NCBI GenBank assembly: GCA_050181465.1
Contig: JBFXDD010000010.1
Coordinates: 1 to 64,000 of the forward strand
Source of the DNA: JACRLW01 sp050181465
Lineage (GTDB): Bacteria; Planctomycetota; UBA1135; UBA2386
Direction of reading: 5' to 3'
Length of the DNA stretch: 64,000 bases
Shown: piece after piece, positions 9,540 through 18,812 of the stretch
Position numbering within the stretch: position 1 is the first letter of the stretch
Layout: the number at the start of each line of letters is the position of its first letter
Translations under genes and position numbers: made by a program
Notes under the pieces: model-generated
Database searches by the model: none
What the model saw: the letters and a program-made list of their open reading frames with translations, nothing else
What the model was told of the DNA's origin: nothing

Positions 9540-10892
9540 GAAGAAGATCGACGCGCCCGTGAGGTCGGCGATGGCTGTGACTGCGGGCGTCGACACCATC
9601 GCCGGATCGCGACCGAAGCGCTGCGCGAGCATGGGGATCGAGGCGCCGATCGTGGCAGCGGTGACGACGTGCAGCGCCATCGCGACGGCCAGCGCCGCAC
9701 ATGCGGCGAACAGGCGAGTCGAGGTGATGCCGAACTCGGGGTCGATCGAACCGAGCAGGACCCCTTCGCCGAACACGATCGCGCTCAGGATCCCGGCGAT
9801 GCCGAGCGAGACGCGCAGTTCCTTCCACACCACGGTCGAGAGTGCCTTGGCTTCGACGTCGCCGACCGTGAGCGCGCGGATCACGAGCGAACTCGACTGC
9901 GTGCCGACTGATCCGCCGGTCGCCATCACCATCGGCAACAGCGCGACGAGCATCGAGCCCGGCAAGGAGCCTTCGTGCTCGGAGATCACGAACGCGGTGC
10001 CGACGTAGAACAGCGCCAAGAAGGCGATCAACGGCACGCGGCGCCGGATCAGCCCGGGGATCGACGCGCTGAGGTAGCCGTCGCCCTCTTCGGTGGGGGC
10101 GAGACCGGCCATGCGCTCGATGTCCTCGGTCTCTTCCTCTTCCTGGATGTCGGCGGCGTCGTCGTACGTGACGATTCCGACCAGCCGATGTTGGTCGTCG
10201 ACCACGGGCAGAGCCAGCAGGTCGTACTCGCGGATCACGCGTGCGGCTTCTTCTTGGTCGGCGTTCACGTCGATCGTGACCGGCTCGGTCTTCATCAGCT
10301 TCTCGATCGTGTCGCGATCGCGGGCAGTGATGAGGTCGCGCAGGGACAGGAAGCCGACGAGGCGTTTCTCGTCGTCGACGACGTAGAGGTAATAGATCGT
10401 CTCGCGGCTCGGTGCTTGGCGCCGCAGTTCGGCGAGGGCCTCGACGACGCTCATCTCCTTCTTCAGCGCGCAGTACTCGGTGCTGAGGAAGGAGCCGACC
10501 TGGTCGGGCTCGAAGGACTCGCGGCGCAGGAAGTCGAGGCGTGCGGCTTGTTCGAGCAAGGGCACGAGCGAGTCCCGCACGCGCTTGTCGAGACGGTCGA
10601 GGAACTCGTAGCGCTCGTCGGACGGCATCGACCGCAGGAGTGACTTCACCCGCTCGCGACCCGAGCCGACGACGATCTCTTCCTGGATGTCGACGTCGAA
10701 GTAGGCGAAGACGTCGCGTTCGAGCGGGCCGGGCAGAGCGCTCAGAGCCTGGACGATTTCGTCCGGCTGGAGTGAGCCCAGGTATGAGGCCGCGTCGTTG
10801 GGGTGCAGTTCTTCGAGCAGCACCCGCAGGTCCTCCAGCTTCCCCTCGGCGAGGAGTTCGCGCAGTTCAGGAGCGAGGAGGGGATTCCGCAT
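9504..10892 (-). CDS. mgtE: magnesium transporter MgtE
   Basis: This 462-residue protein has the full MgtE architecture. An N-terminal helical superfamily domain is seen (HPNDAASYLGSLQPDEIVQAL, then SMPSDERYEFLDRL). Two CBS domains follow (YYLYVVDDEKRLVGFLSLRDLI and LALPVVDDQHRLVGIVTYDDAADI). A plug helix rich in acidic residues (EEEETEDIERMAGL) precedes a five-helix pore domain with PLIAFLALFYVGTAF, LLPMVMATGGSVGTQSSSLVIRAL and a helical C-terminus. Family knowledge: a homodimeric, Mg2+-gated channel in the cytoplasmic membrane. The length is typical. It is transcribed toward and overlaps the Arg-rich hypothetical by 36 bases. Confidence 0.95.
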   Translation of the reverse strand: MRNPLLAPELRELLAEGKLEDLRVLLEELHPNDAASYLGSLQPDEIVQALSALPGPLERDVFAYFDVDIQEEIVVGSGRERVKSLLRSMPSDERYEFLDRLDKRVRDSLVPLLEQAARLDFLRRESFEPDQVGSFLSTEYCALKKEMSVVEALAELRRQAPSRETIYYLYVVDDEKRLVGFLSLRDLITARDRDTIEKLMKTEPVTIDVNADQEEAARVIREYDLLALPVVDDQHRLVGIVTYDDAADIQEEEETEDIERMAGLAPTEEGDGYLSASIPGLIRRRVPLIAFLALFYVGTAFVISEHEGSLPGSMLVALLPMVMATGGSVGTQSSSLVIRALTVGDVEAKALSTVVWKELRVSLGIAGILSAIVFGEGVLLGSIDPEFGITSTRLFAACAALAVAMALHVVTAATIGASIPMLAQRFGRDPAMVSTPAVTAIADLTGASIFFLVVLATLAAFG

Positions 10893-11070
10893 CGGCCGGT
10901 ATCCGAACCCGCCATGCCGACGCGAGCAAGGGCGAGTCCGCCGCCGCCCACAACGATGGTTGACCGGGCGCAGGGGGCTCGCTAAGGTGCCCGCCCCGCC
11001 GGTTCCCCCGGCGGCCGCCGTGGCTTCCGCACGACTTGCTCGCGCTGGAACCCTGCGGTTTCTCGCCTGT

Positions 11071-11144
<74 letters not shown>

Positions 11145-11526
11145 TCTCATTACTTGCTGTCGGGGAGCGGGTCTTTCCGATCACGGACACCAGCCGGATC
11201 ACCGATGCATCGCCGGACGTGCACCGGACTCGAGTTGGCGGAGACCGACCCGCGCTTGGTCAGCGCGCTTCGGCACGAGCGGGGACGGGGGAGCTTCCGT
11301 TGGCCCTTCGTCGCTGCCGCCTGCCGCGCCGCACGAACGCTCGCGAGGACACTCGTGGCCCTCGACATTGCCGGTGCAGTCCAGCGACTTCGATCCGCTC
11401 ACCGGTCACGACTCGTTGTCGCTCTTCACGTGCCGCGGCTTGCCCGGCAGGCGCTCGACGAGGCGCCGGCGGACGAAGGTCAACGCAGTCGCTCCTGCGT
11501 CGCCGATCCAGCCGCGCTCGAACACA
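11145..11526. other. intergenic, no gene recognised
   Basis: About 380 bases lie between tRNA-Pro and the 3' end of the convergent exported-protein gene. Open frames here are antisense or out-of-phase continuations with arginine-rich shadow translations. No promoter, terminator hairpin with U-tract or repeat was recognised. Confidence 0.5.
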
Positions 11527-13773
11527 TCAACCCTCGATCACGATCCGCAGCGCGTCCGAGAAGTGCAGCCCAAGACTGCACGCGGGCGCGACCGAGTCGA
11601 TGGTCGCCCATTGGGAGAAGAGCGGCACACCGATCAGCGGCGAGAGCGCAGGAACGAAGAAGGGCAGGTTCGACTCGCCGCTCGCATCGGTGGCAAGTGG
11701 GAGCGCAATCGCGCTCGTGAGATCGGGGACGATGTTGCAGGGACCGCAGGACAGCCCGGCAGCCGCACCCGCGAAGAGGAACACCGTCGGCGCGCTCGGA
11801 AGCGCGTCACGGAGACGCAGCGCGAAGGTGAGGTTCGGGCTGCGCGCGCAGGTGGCACGGTTGCTGCCGCCACGGCCGCAGCCGCCGTCGAGTGGTGTCA
11901 CCAGGCCGTCGAGGGTTCGCCAACCTCGCGCGATGATGTCCCCATTGCCGGCGAGCGCCTGTTCCCAGGTCAGCACCACATTCTCACTCGTGCCGCCACT
12001 CGCCGGCACGGCCGCGCCGCCGGGCGAGCCCTCGAGACGCGAGGTCACGCCGATCAGAAACTCACCTTCGCAGCCGAAACAGTGGAAGGGATCCAGCGAG
12101 CGGACGAGCGCCGCGCTGACGGTTCCGGTCGAAGGAGCGACCTTCATGCCGACGAGGCACGAGTCGACGATCCAGGTGACACGAGGCTGAAGGAAGTCCT
12201 CGCCGAGTGCGGTACCCATCGATGCGAATCCGTTCTGCGCGATCTGACCGGTTGCAGGATCGAAGGAGATCGAAGCGAAGTGGCTGGTCGAGCGAGGTGT
12301 CGGCGTCCGTGCCTGCCACGCGGCGACCCAGTTCGTGCCGTCGCCGTCGACGTCAGGCAACGTTTGCGGCAAGGTCGCGCTGCCGGGCGCACCGAGTGCC
12401 AACTCGTTCGAGATGACGACCCCGTCGCGATCGACGATGCGAAGAAAGGGCGCAGCGACGTTGCCGACGTCGCGCTCGAACACGACCGCATGGCGGCCCT
12501 GACCGCGATCGCTCCGGCTGATTCGCGGTCGGCTCAGGGTGTTGGCAGACACCACCGTGCGCGCCACGCCGGGAATGAGCGTCAGCCCGGCGGAGACGGT
12601 CACGCTTGCCGCCTGGATCAACCGTGGATCGGTTCTCACTCCCGGATCTCGCAGCCACGCGCACAGGACCTGCGGATTGAGTGCGTCGCCGGCCACGCAA
12701 CCGAATCGCTGGTTCAGCGCTCCGCCGGCGATCACCGCAAGGGTGCCTTGGGCACCGTTGAGAGCCGAGACCGCACGCCCGAGGATGTCGCCGTTGCTCG
12801 TGTAGACGACGATGAAAGCGTCTCGCGCATCGCAATCGGCGACCTGCGCGTCGGTCGCCAAGGCGCTGGAGGTCTCGAGGAACAAGATGCTCCCGATCGG
12901 AAGTCCCGTTCGATCGAGTCGACGACCCAGAATGTCGTGGTCGGTCGCCGAGAAGATGCGTTCCCACACCACGAAATAGACATCCTGAGTCGCGTCATAC
13001 GCGACACTCGGATTGCGATCATCGCTGCCGCCGGTGCCGCTGACCGCGGATGCTCCCGCGATCGGTGGATCCAGGACGAACGGCAGGGCCGCACGATCCA
13101 CGAAGTCCGCCGGCAGGGAGAGCTCCAAGAGGCCGTCGACGTAGGCGACGCGGCCGCGCACTCGCGCACCGTCGGCGTCGATCCCGGTCACTGCGCCGAT
13201 TGCGCATCCACCGATCTCGGGCAGCGCGAGACTCAAGCCGTCGCCGGCGGGGGATACCGCGAGCTCGGAGTCGAGCGCGAGGCGCACGACGAGATCGCCG
13301 CGGCCCGCGGGTCGCTCGGCAAACACGAAACTCTGCTCGAGGTGATCGACGCCGACGTCGTAACGCTCGACGGCGACGCCGCGGTCGTACTCGACCCGTA
13401 GATCCTGCGCCCGGGGGGCCGCGACCTCGAGGTGCGGGATGTGCCGGTCGCGACCGATCGACACGAGGCGAAGTCGGACGGGCAAATTGCGCGGTGCGCG
13501 TTCCCCGAGAGCAGGTGTGAACTCGATGCCGTCGTCGAGGAAGCGGACCTTGTAGTGATCACCGCAGCCCCACAACTCGCCGTCGACCTCCTGTAGACCG
13601 GCGGATCGGCTGATGACCGTGCCGCGTTCGGTCGACAGGGAGAGGCCCTGTGTCCTGCCGAAGTCGACAGCCGCTTGGGTGGAGCACAAGAGCGTGAGAA
13701 TCGCGCAACATCGGTTCGTGATCACGGCGGAGGAAACGTCGAGCCAATGCGGCCGTGACGCGGAATCCTCCAT
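11527..13773 (-). CDS. large exported protein with C-terminal module
   Basis: This protein of about 748 residues has a hydrophobic signal-like segment (CCAILTLLCSTQA) near the N-terminus. The ATG at 13773 is used, but a GTG at 13725 would give a shorter, more conventional signal peptide. The middle part has repeated beta-rich blocks of about 50 residues of the type YDATQDVYFVVWER..., DAFIVVYTSNGDILGRAVSA and RHAVVFERDVG, suggesting a beta-propeller-like fold. The last ~100 residues have two Cys-containing turns (GLSCGPC, PACSLGL) and resemble the C-terminal modules of the other exported proteins in this window. It is probably a surface or secreted protein. No enzymatic motif is evident. Confidence 0.7.
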   Translation of the reverse strand: MEDSASRPHWLDVSSAVITNRCCAILTLLCSTQAAVDFGRTQGLSLSTERGTVISRSAGLQEVDGELWGCGDHYKVRFLDDGIEFTPALGERAPRNLPVRLRLVSIGRDRHIPHLEVAAPRAQDLRVEYDRGVAVERYDVGVDHLEQSFVFAERPAGRGDLVVRLALDSELAVSPAGDGLSLALPEIGGCAIGAVTGIDADGARVRGRVAYVDGLLELSLPADFVDRAALPFVLDPPIAGASAVSGTGGSDDRNPSVAYDATQDVYFVVWERIFSATDHDILGRRLDRTGLPIGSILFLETSSALATDAQVADCDARDAFIVVYTSNGDILGRAVSALNGAQGTLAVIAGGALNQRFGCVAGDALNPQVLCAWLRDPGVRTDPRLIQAASVTVSAGLTLIPGVARTVVSANTLSRPRISRSDRGQGRHAVVFERDVGNVAAPFLRIVDRDGVVISNELALGAPGSATLPQTLPDVDGDGTNWVAAWQARTPTPRSTSHFASISFDPATGQIAQNGFASMGTALGEDFLQPRVTWIVDSCLVGMKVAPSTGTVSAALVRSLDPFHCFGCEGEFLIGVTSRLEGSPGGAAVPASGGTSENVVLTWEQALAGNGDIIARGWRTLDGLVTPLDGGCGRGGSNRATCARSPNLTFALRLRDALPSAPTVFLFAGAAAGLSCGPCNIVPDLTSAIALPLATDASGESNLPFFVPALSPLIGVPLFSQWATIDSVAPACSLGLHFSDALRIVIEG

Positions 13774-14034
13774 ACTCGCCACGCGGTGCCGAGCGATTCT
13801 CCTACCTCACACGACCTCCGGCGGACTGTGGACCCAGCGAGTCGTGAGGAAGATCGGTGAAGGGTGCTCACTCGGTAGTTCGCAGCCGGGCCGCGCGTGG
13901 TCTACCACTCCAAGACTCGACAGAGCCCCGACCGTCCGGTCCTCGATCGAGCCTATCACCGAGTCCTTGGCGGTGGCCGGCAGGAGGCCCGCACTTGCGA
14001 ACATGCCCCACACATCCGAGACTCGAAGGTCGCC

Positions 14035-14268
14035 GTGGAAACTGCACGCTCCCTGTCGCCACTGTTGCGACTCACTTTCCTCACACTTGCGATCGGCATC
14101 GTGGTCGGCGTGGTTGTCGGCTTGTCCGTCGGAGCCCTCCTCCCCGACAGCGAGCGAAGCTCCCGTGCCGCACTGACCGCTGCTCTGACGGCAGCTGTGA
14201 CCGTTGGCCTCGTCAGCCGCCGCCTGCGAGCCGAACCACAGTCCGAGTCCCCGAACATCTCGCGTTGA
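14035..14268 (+). CDS. possible small membrane protein
   Basis: A 77-residue frame starting at GTG 14035 contains a long hydrophobic helix (LTFLTLAIGIVVGVVVGLSVGALL), an acidic/polar loop and a second helix (ALTAALTAAVTVGLV) with basic flanks. The composition looks like a real two-helix membrane protein. There is no strong ribosome-binding site, no recognised family, and the surrounding 13.8-14.4 kb is otherwise noncoding. Confidence 0.35.
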   Translation: METARSLSPLLRLTFLTLAIGIVVGVVVGLSVGALLPDSERSSRAALTAALTAAVTVGLVSRRLRAEPQSESPNISR

Positions 14269-14444
14269 GTCGCTCGGCGTGGTGCCGTCCGGCCACGCGG
14301 TTCTTGCGCCAGTGAGTTCGACACCGGCTCATCGAGACAGGGCACCTCGTGGTGCCATGCCATCACGGGCCTTTGCATCGTCCGACGGGACGTCCTGCGC
14401 AGTACGCAATGCATCTTCCGGAGGATGGCCGCACCCCGCTGCCC

Positions 14445-14532
14445 TAGCCCGGATGATTCGTGAACGTCTGCTGCGATCGCCCCAAGTCGCGCCCGGCGGC
14501 CTCGCGACGTCGTTCACGAATGACTCGGGCTG
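14445..14532. mobile_element. MITE/REP-like element, internally deleted copy (88 bp)
   Basis: The ends read TAGCCCGGATGATTCGTGAAC and, inverted, GTTCACGAATGACTCGGGCT, giving an imperfect terminal inverted repeat. Compared with the full copies at 34238 and 54914, it keeps about 40-45 bases at each end and lacks the central ~95 bases with the GTAGCT palindrome. Its inner bases (CTGCTGCGATCGCC, AGTCGCGCCC) match the same end of the 54914 copy. Confidence 0.75.
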
Positions 14533-14909
14533 GCGATGAGTGTCGATCGCGAACCCAGGGAAGAAGCGCCAAGCGACGTCTCACCACGTATCTTTTTATC
14601 GTGTCCTGGTTCGGACTCGGTCTGGCAGTCGTGCACTTCGGCTTCACTTGTGTGGTGTGGCGGAGGGAGCTGCGCAACCGGCACAACGGGTTCGTCAACT
14701 TCAATGGCGTCGGCACCATGATGCTGTCCGCGCCATCATGGCTGACGCTCGGTCGACTCCTGCGGCGGCTGGGTGTGCCCATGCCACGGTGGCACGAGCG
14801 GGGACTCGCCGGGCACGTCGAGATCGGGACCCACGTCGTGATGACTTCGGTCCTGGTCTACTTTCTCGGTTGGTCGATCGAGAGCCTCGTTCGCGCCTGG
14901 TTCGGCTGA
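14520..14909 (+). CDS. possible small two-helix membrane protein starting inside a MITE end
   Basis: This 129-residue frame has hydrophobic helices TYLFIVSWFGLGLAVVHFGF and HVVMTSVLVYFLGWSIESLV, separated by a basic loop. The region around codon 25 onward looks protein-like. The only nearby in-frame ATGs (14520, and 14460 farther up) lie inside the 14445-14532 repeat element, so the element may have supplied the start, or the true start may be a non-ATG codon after 14532. No family was recognised. Confidence 0.4.
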   Translation: MTRAGDECRSRTQGRSAKRRLTTYLFIVSWFGLGLAVVHFGFTCVVWRRELRNRHNGFVNFNGVGTMMLSAPSWLTLGRLLRRLGVPMPRWHERGLAGHVEIGTHVVMTSVLVYFLGWSIESLVRAWFG

Positions 14910-15047
14910 GGCCAGTCTCTCGAGTTCGCGACCTCTACGCGATCTCGCCAGCAGAAGGGGGTCGCCCGACCGGGATCGAGGCATTCGTCCGCACGAGACC
15001 TCGTGGGTGGCTTGGCCTGGAGCCGTAACGAGTGAGAAGATCCAGCC

Positions 15048-15485
15048 ATGAGCGTCACACCGGCGAAGCCGCCGCACGGTCGAAAGCTGGGCCTGTCCGG
15101 AACCGCACTCACTCTGGCCCGCAACCCCAAGGGCGACGTCGCCGCACTCACAGCGATACGCGATGAATTGGAAGCACGATTGATCGCCGTCGACTTCTTC
15201 GCTGATGCCCCGTTCTCGTGGGTCACGATCTCCATCCGCTATGGATTGAAGAACGAGGAGACGCCGCACTTCCAGCCGATTCACGACACGTACGGAGACT
15301 TACCGCTCTCGATCGAGGTCGCTGCCGCGGCCATGGCCGACGCGGGCTTCGATGCTCTGAAGGCGCTCTTTCGACTCGCAGCACTGCGCGCGCTCCTGGC
15401 AGCGGCGGCTCGGTACTCGCGACCCGACGAAGTCCTCCACACGCTGCTTGCGGCGGCTTCGAGAGATCCACACCTGCCGCACTGA
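15048..15485 (+). CDS. Imm39-like putative immunity protein
   Basis: This 145-residue soluble protein has the core SWVTISIRYGLKNEETP....I...YGDLPLSIEVA followed by a helical tail (LKALFRLAALRALLAAAARY). By eye it resembles the Imm39 family of polymorphic-toxin immunity proteins; this is from memory of the family pattern and has not been searched. Immunity proteins normally sit next to a contact-dependent or secreted toxin, but no toxin gene is adjacent. The neighbours are a small membrane ORF and a Ser/Thr kinase on the other strand. It could be an orphan immunity gene or a domesticated relative. The ATG start has an AGCC-rich upstream and no strong Shine-Dalgarno. Confidence 0.6.
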   Translation: MSVTPAKPPHGRKLGLSGTALTLARNPKGDVAALTAIRDELEARLIAVDFFADAPFSWVTISIRYGLKNEETPHFQPIHDTYGDLPLSIEVAAAAMADAGFDALKALFRLAALRALLAAAARYSRPDEVLHTLLAAASRDPHLPH

Positions 15486-15555
15486 TCGACCGCGAGGAAG
15501 TCCAGCGTCGCCCTCGGCCGGAGCCGCAACTGCCCGCGATCGCCGGGCGCACACT

Positions 15556-18500
15556 TCAACGACGCAAGAGATCTCGCAACTCGACTCCCGCTCGATACGC
15601 GTCCTTGTCCCATTGGTCGTGGTGCGCGTCGACTCTCGCGATGTCGAGGATGGGCAGCACGCGGTCGAGAAGATCGCTGGCTGTCGCGCGATCCCCGGCA
15701 TCGGCGGCGAAGTGTGCCAAGCGAATCTGCGCGGCTCCCCAGGGCACGAGAAACCAAGGATCGTCGGGGTTCGCCAGGACATCGGCATCGAGTGCGGCAA
15801 CCACGCGACCGTAGTGTTCGCGCGCCCGCGCGCGCAGCTCGCCCGACGCGCTCGCTTCGTCGACACATGCGGCGGCGAGGCGAAGGCAATCCGCAGCACG
15901 CCGGAAACCGAGCCAGGTCGGGCGCGCCTTCAGGATTCGCTCCGCAGCCGCGGTGATCGTCTCGACCTCACGATTGCGAAACGCGATCTGCGCCTCGCGC
16001 CACGCGATCTCGACGGTCAACTTGGCGTGGATCCGATTCGCCTCGACGATCGCGCGCGCGCGCGTCAGCCACGTTGCCGCCGCGGCCAGGTCGTCCTCGC
16101 GAAGCCGCTCGTCGGCGATGCCCAGGAACGCCTCGACCTGCACGCCCCGGTAGTAGTCGAGAGGCTCCACCGCCAAGGGCACCAGCGCTTCGACCTCGCG
16201 CCAGCGCTCGGGCGCGCCTGCGTCGCCGCGACTTCGCGCGATCTCGGCCTGCAAGGTGATGAGCTGCCAGCGTGCCAACCGCGTTTCACTCCCGGACTTG
16301 CCGAGGCGATCGTCGATCGCGATCGCCCGCGCGATCTGGTCGGCGGCCTCGGCGAGCGGCGCGAGCCGAAATCGGTCCCACAAGGTGTGGGCGAACTGAT
16401 AATGCCGTCGCTGCAACTGCAACGGTGCCGTGGGATCGTTCGGGAACTCCGCAATCAACTGCTCGGCCGCAGCGATCGCGCGACGAAATGTGTTCGTGGA
16501 CCTCGCGAAGTCGCCGGCGTAGTTCGCTCTCTGGGCGAGTTGGTCGAGGATCGTGGTTCGCACGCGATGCGCCGGATTCCGACGCGGTTGCTCGCGACAC
16601 CACTGATCGGCCACGTCTGCCGCCGCGGCGAGTTCCTCGAGTGCCGCGCTTCGGTCGTTCTTCTCCCAAGCCAAGATGCTGCGGAGCCGGTGGGACTCGA
16701 TCGTCAGCGACAGTCGTGCCCAGCCGCAGTCCGGCAGCAGGGACGTCGCGAGGGCGAGATTCTCCGCCGCCGCGTGGAAGCGACGCAAGTCGACCTGTCG
16801 CGCGCAGAGGCCCAGGCACGCGCGGGCGTAGGTCGACAGCCACTCGCTCGGCATCGGTACGACTTCCTTCTGAAGCTGCTCGAACAGCGCGATCGACCTT
16901 TCATAGGCTTGCACGGCACGTTCGATCTCGCGTGCCGGAATCACGGTCGCCATTTCACTGGTCGTCGTGGCGAGGGCCGCGCGCCAGCGTGACCCACCGG
17001 CCGCAACACACGCATCGAGGTATTCGATCGCCGCGACGAACTGCGCCTCCGCTGCGGTGAGATCACCACCCATCGCGAGCGCGCGAGCTTCCTCTCTCAG
17101 GGCACTGCCGAGCAGCCCGCGCCGCGCATCATCGGTGGAACGGGCATCGAACAGTTCCCGTGCGATCGCGACGGCGCGCCGTGCGACTTCGAGAGACTGT
17201 GCCGATTCACCGACCAGTCGCTGAACGTCGGCGATCGTCAATAGCGCTTCGCAGCGGTCGGTGAGCAGCGTCGGGTCGCCGGAGTGCTTCGCGAGCATGT
17301 CTTCGGCGAACGTCAAAGCCTCGGCACCGAGCGCCTTGCGTACCTCGTCGCCGTGCGCAGTGCCGAACAGCGCGGGATCGTTCGCCCGTTCCAGCAATCG
17401 CGCAACGATGGCCTTGGAGTCGGCGATGCCGCTCTCCGCGGAGACCTGCCGGGCATAGGTCCATGCCGACAGGGAGCCGACGATTGCGATCAGCAACGCG
17501 CCGACTGCGAGCACGGGACCGCGATGCCGTTGCACGAACTTCCGCATGCGATAGGGGAGCGCCGGCGGTCCCACGGACACGGTCTCGTTCCGCAGATGCC
17601 GTTCTAGATCTCGCAGCAGAGCCTCCACGGATGGATAGCGGTCGTCGCGTTCGCGCGCGATGGCGGTCATCGTGATCCAGTCGAGGTCGCCGCGCAGTTC
17701 GGTCGCGCGCGTGGGTGAGGTCCCTCGCGGCGTCGACTTGCCGCTGCTGGATACGCGCGCGCTCGGCAGGATCGGGTCCGTCGTGCCGGACCGCGTCGGC
17801 TCGTCCCACGGCATCCGATCCGTGAGCAGTTGGTAGAGCATGACGCCGAGAGCGAACACGTCGCAGCGCGCGTCGACCTGGTCGACGTGTCCCGCGGCCT
17901 GCTCCGGGCTCATGTAGCCGGGAGTGCCGACTACGCGCCCGGTCTCCGTACGCGACGCAATCCCTTGCTCACTGCCAACGAGTGCCTTCGCGATTCCGAA
18001 GTCGATCACCTTCGGCATCGGACCGTCCGGCGTGGTCACGACGAGCACGTTGGCCGGCTTGAGATCGCGGTGCACGATGCCCCGAGAGTGGGCGTGCGAA
18101 ACGGCGCGGCAAAGTTCGATGAACAGGCGCACACGATCAGCGCAGGAATGGCGGTGTGCGACGCACCACTCGTGAATCGGCGCTCCGTCCACGTACTCCA
18201 TCACGAAGTACGGACGGCCGTCCGGCAACTCACCGGCGTCGAAGATCTGCGTGATGCCGGGGTGGTTCAGTTGCGCGAGGAGCTGGCGCTCGGCGGCGAA
18301 GCGCTGCAGCGTCTTGAGGTCGCCGGCACCCGGACGCAGGACCTTGATCGCGACGTGGCGTTTCACGGGGCGCTCTTGCGCGCAGAGATAGACGACCCCG
18401 AACGCGCCCTCGCCGAGTCGTCGCAGTACGCTGTGAGCGCCGATCTCGCGCGGGGTGTTCCCCGCGGGATCGGCGAAGCCGTCGTCGAGAAGGCGATCGA

Positions 18501-18684
18501 CCCCGGTCAGCGCGGCGCAGATCCGCCGCAGTTCGTCGGCGCGTTCCGGTTCTCGTTCGATCAGCTCCGCGAGAAGCGCTTCGCGCGCGGCTCCTTGCGC
18601 GGCGAGCAGTTGGTCGCCGACCCATACCGCCCAGTCATCTTCGGGAGAGGGACTCGGCGCAGGCGTATCCTTGGGCTCGACCAC
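15556..18684 (-). CDS. transmembrane Ser/Thr protein kinase with C-terminal TPR-like sensor region
   Basis: This 1042-residue protein starts at a GTG. After an ~80-residue helical N-terminus comes a complete Hanks-type kinase domain: Gly-loop GEGAFG (91-96), catalytic Lys K114, HRD at 205-207 with K209, DFG at 228-230, and the activation segment GTPGYMSPEQAAG. A single transmembrane helix (about 385-407, GPVLAVGALLIAIVGSLSAW) separates it from a ~630-residue helical repeat region with TPR-like pairs, probably outside the membrane. It is divergent from an ECF sigma factor, an arrangement repeatedly seen in planctomycetes in which the kinase is proposed to control the sigma factor. The N-terminal helices (LLAELIEREPERADELRRI) resemble those of planctomycete kinases. 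Confidence 0.92.
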   Translation of the reverse strand: MVEPKDTPAPSPSPEDDWAVWVGDQLLAAQGAAREALLAELIEREPERADELRRICAALTGVDRLLDDGFADPAGNTPREIGAHSVLRRLGEGAFGVVYLCAQERPVKRHVAIKVLRPGAGDLKTLQRFAAERQLLAQLNHPGITQIFDAGELPDGRPYFVMEYVDGAPIHEWCVAHRHSCADRVRLFIELCRAVSHAHSRGIVHRDLKPANVLVVTTPDGPMPKVIDFGIAKALVGSEQGIASRTETGRVVGTPGYMSPEQAAGHVDQVDARCDVFALGVMLYQLLTDRMPWDEPTRSGTTDPILPSARVSSSGKSTPRGTSPTRATELRGDLDWITMTAIARERDDRYPSVEALLRDLERHLRNETVSVGPPALPYRMRKFVQRHRGPVLAVGALLIAIVGSLSAWTYARQVSAESGIADSKAIVARLLERANDPALFGTAHGDEVRKALGAEALTFAEDMLAKHSGDPTLLTDRCEALLTIADVQRLVGESAQSLEVARRAVAIARELFDARSTDDARRGLLGSALREEARALAMGGDLTAAEAQFVAAIEYLDACVAAGGSRWRAALATTTSEMATVIPAREIERAVQAYERSIALFEQLQKEVVPMPSEWLSTYARACLGLCARQVDLRRFHAAAENLALATSLLPDCGWARLSLTIESHRLRSILAWEKNDRSAALEELAAAADVADQWCREQPRRNPAHRVRTTILDQLAQRANYAGDFARSTNTFRRAIAAAEQLIAEFPNDPTAPLQLQRRHYQFAHTLWDRFRLAPLAEAADQIARAIAIDDRLGKSGSETRLARWQLITLQAEIARSRGDAGAPERWREVEALVPLAVEPLDYYRGVQVEAFLGIADERLREDDLAAAATWLTRARAIVEANRIHAKLTVEIAWREAQIAFRNREVETITAAAERILKARPTWLGFRRAADCLRLAAACVDEASASGELRARAREHYGRVVAALDADVLANPDDPWFLVPWGAAQIRLAHFAADAGDRATASDLLDRVLPILDIARVDAHHDQWDKDAYRAGVELRDLLRR

Positions 18685-18812
18685 GGCGGGAGTCTAAGCG
18701 GCGCGGGCCGCACGATGCGGAGCTGGGCGAGGTGGGGCGGGGGCAGCCGGCGCGGTCGCGATCGGCGGATCTGTTCGCCAGGCACGGCTCGGCGAGGCGA
18801 TACTGTCAGGCC

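Noticed and set aside
15448..16992. Long + strand open frame opposite the Ser/Thr kinase
   Set aside because: It is the antisense of a gene with complete kinase motifs; composition is Arg-rich as expected from a GC-rich shadow, and no domain is seen.
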